Of a stretch of 31,105 nucleotides of DNA, positions 30,069-31,105 are shown piece after piece. How positions within the stretch are numbered: position 1 is the stretch's first letter; the number at the start of each line of letters is the position of its first letter. The notes under the pieces are model-generated. The model was given only the letters and a program-made list of their open reading frames with translations. It was not told where the DNA came from and did not search any database. Source of the DNA: DAMCAP01 sp964370205 (GTDB taxonomy: Bacteria; Bacillota; Clostridia; Oscillospirales; Ruminococcaceae); contig CAYJIK010000021.1 of NCBI GenBank assembly GCA_964370205.1, positions 1-31,105 of the forward strand. The letters run 5' to 3'. The translations under genes were made by a program, and so were the position numbers.

Positions 30069-31105
30069 TTAGTTATGCTTAAAGAACTCCCTGTACGCTC
30101 TCACTGTCATGTAGACATCAGCCTTGGACACCACCTCGTAAGGTGCGTGCATGGACAGTACAGGTACACCGACATCAAGGACATCCATGTTGCGGTTTGC
30201 TAGGATGTATGCTATAGTACCGCCGCCGCCTTGGTCTACCTTGCCCAGCTCACCTGTCTGCCAGACTACGCCGTTATCGCTGAATATCTTGCGGATATGT
30301 CCCACAAACTCGGCAGTTGCGTCGTTTGTACCGCTCTTTCCTCTGCTACCTGTGTACTTGACTATTGTAGCACCCTTGCCCATGTAAGCCACGTTTCTAG
30401 ACTCTGTCACTGACGGATAAGTCGGGTCAAACGCTACGGAAACATCCCCTGACAGCATAGCACTCGCGGACAGCATTCGGTTAACATCGACAGTAGAGCA
30501 GTCGCCTTTTTGCAGTGCAACCATCTCGGTGAGTGTGTTTACAAAGTAGGCGGAGTGCATACCTGTATTACCCATGCTACCCACTTCTTCCTTGTCCACA
30601 AACAGCGCTATAGCGGTCTTCTTGCAGCTCTCCACTTCAAACAGCGCCTTCATGGAGGTGTATGCGCACACACGGTCGTCATGTCCGTAAGCAGCTACCA
30701 GACTGCGGTCAAAGCCGATGTCACGTGCAGGGCCTGACGGTACCAGTTGTAGGTCTGCTGAGATGAAATCTTCTTCGCACATTCCGTACTTTTCGTTAAG
30801 TAGCTGTAGAATGTTCTGCTTTACACGCTTACCTGCGTCCTTGTCGTCGCACGGTGTAGAGCCGACTATTACGTTGAGTGCTTCGCCCACTATGCCTTCG
30901 CCGAGGGTCTTTTTATTCTGGTCTGCCGCCAGATGTGGCAGTAGGTCGGTTATGTAGAAGGCAGGGTCATTCGGTGCGTCGCCTATGTTTATGCTTATCT
31001 TGCTACCATCTTTTAGCACTACGACACCGCACAGTGTCAGCGGAAGCGCCACCCACTGGTACTTTCTGATGCCGCCGTAGTAGTGTGTTTTAAAGAGGGC
31101 GAAAC
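30069..31105 (-). CDS. M18-family aminopeptidase, N-terminus beyond the window edge
   Basis: The frame is open to the right edge (first full codon at 31103), reading FALFKTHYYGG and then KYQWVALPL, so the GTG at 31052 is an internal Val and the protein is cut. About 345 residues are present. Family landmarks: the metal/catalytic stretch FVDKEEVGSMGNTGMHS, then VAFDPTYP, then KVDQGGGGTIAYILANRNMDVLDVG (broken here only by length), and the C-terminal metal ligand in SMHAPYEVVSKADVY. M18 enzymes are dodecameric zinc aminopeptidases that remove acidic or neutral N-terminal residues. The missing part should hold the first metal-binding His. Confidence 0.92.
   Translation of the reverse strand, partial: FALFKTHYYGGIRKYQWVALPLTLCGVVVLKDGSKISINIGDAPNDPAFYITDLLPHLAADQNKKTLGEGIVGEALNVIVGSTPCDDKDAGKRVKQNILQLLNEKYGMCEEDFISADLQLVPSGPARDIGFDRSLVAAYGHDDRVCAYTSMKALFEVESCKKTAIALFVDKEEVGSMGNTGMHSAYFVNTLTEMVALQKGDCSTVDVNRMLSASAMLSGDVSVAFDPTYPSVTESRNVAYMGKGATIVKYTGSRGKSGTNDATAEFVGHIRKIFSDNGVVWQTGELGKVDQGGGGTIAYILANRNMDVLDVGVPVLSMHAPYEVVSKADVYMTVRAYREFFKHN

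Overview
The window looks like a draft or metagenome-derived scaffold from a Gram-positive, low-to-mid GC member of the Clostridia, probably of the Oscillospirales type. Evidence: strong AAAGGAGG-type ribosome sites, textbook sigma-A promoters, several rho-independent terminators, Big_2-type secreted proteins and a MoxR/DUF58 operon. A run of exactly 100 Ns (23256-23355) marks an assembly gap. I see no rRNA, tRNA, CRISPR array, transposase or phage gene.

Layout. 1-6054 (+): three tandem secreted multidomain proteins with different N-terminal parts but one shared C-terminal module that ends in the same tail, DDDKYNPGTG(A/S)KL. 6213-7166 (+): an SPFH/zinc-ribbon protein with its own promoter and terminator. 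7503-14146 (-): a compact gene string, read from right to left as apt-like phosphoribosyltransferase, comEC, holA, an rnmV-like toprim protein, an MBOAT-family membrane protein and a DHHW-family partner. 14450-17578 (-): hinT-like gene and alaS. 18328-21759 (-): MoxR ATPase, DUF58 and DUF4129-like membrane protein operon. 22309-27566 (+): 2-hydroxyacid dehydrogenase, M42 peptidase, OGG-type glycosylase, DUF1835-like protein and a ferredoxin-type aldo/keto reductase. 28143-29929 (-): three unrecognised small acidic proteins. 30069 to the right edge (-): an M18 aminopeptidase, cut by the edge.

The most unusual content is non-coding. Three intergenic elements of about 160 bp (7296-7454, 18032-18194, 27786-27946) fold into the same cloverleaf: a 34-35 bp outer stem, three internal hairpins and single-base joints that are T, T, T and A in every copy. 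The arms differ in sequence between copies but stay paired; I count about 17 compensated base-pair changes between copies 1 and 3. This points to selection on, or arm-to-arm copying of, a folded RNA or single-stranded DNA. A second repeated structure, a leader of about 125 nt, lies directly upstream of both the phosphoribosyltransferase and the moxR starts and includes their ribosome sites. A third family consists of short dispersed hairpins beginning GTAGGG.

Among the proteins, the MBOAT protein and its DHHW partner have both lost the residues that define catalysis in their families (both MBOAT histidines; DHHW replaced by HSGL), suggesting a paired pseudoenzyme system. ComEC keeps only a degenerate metallo-beta-lactamase-like tail.
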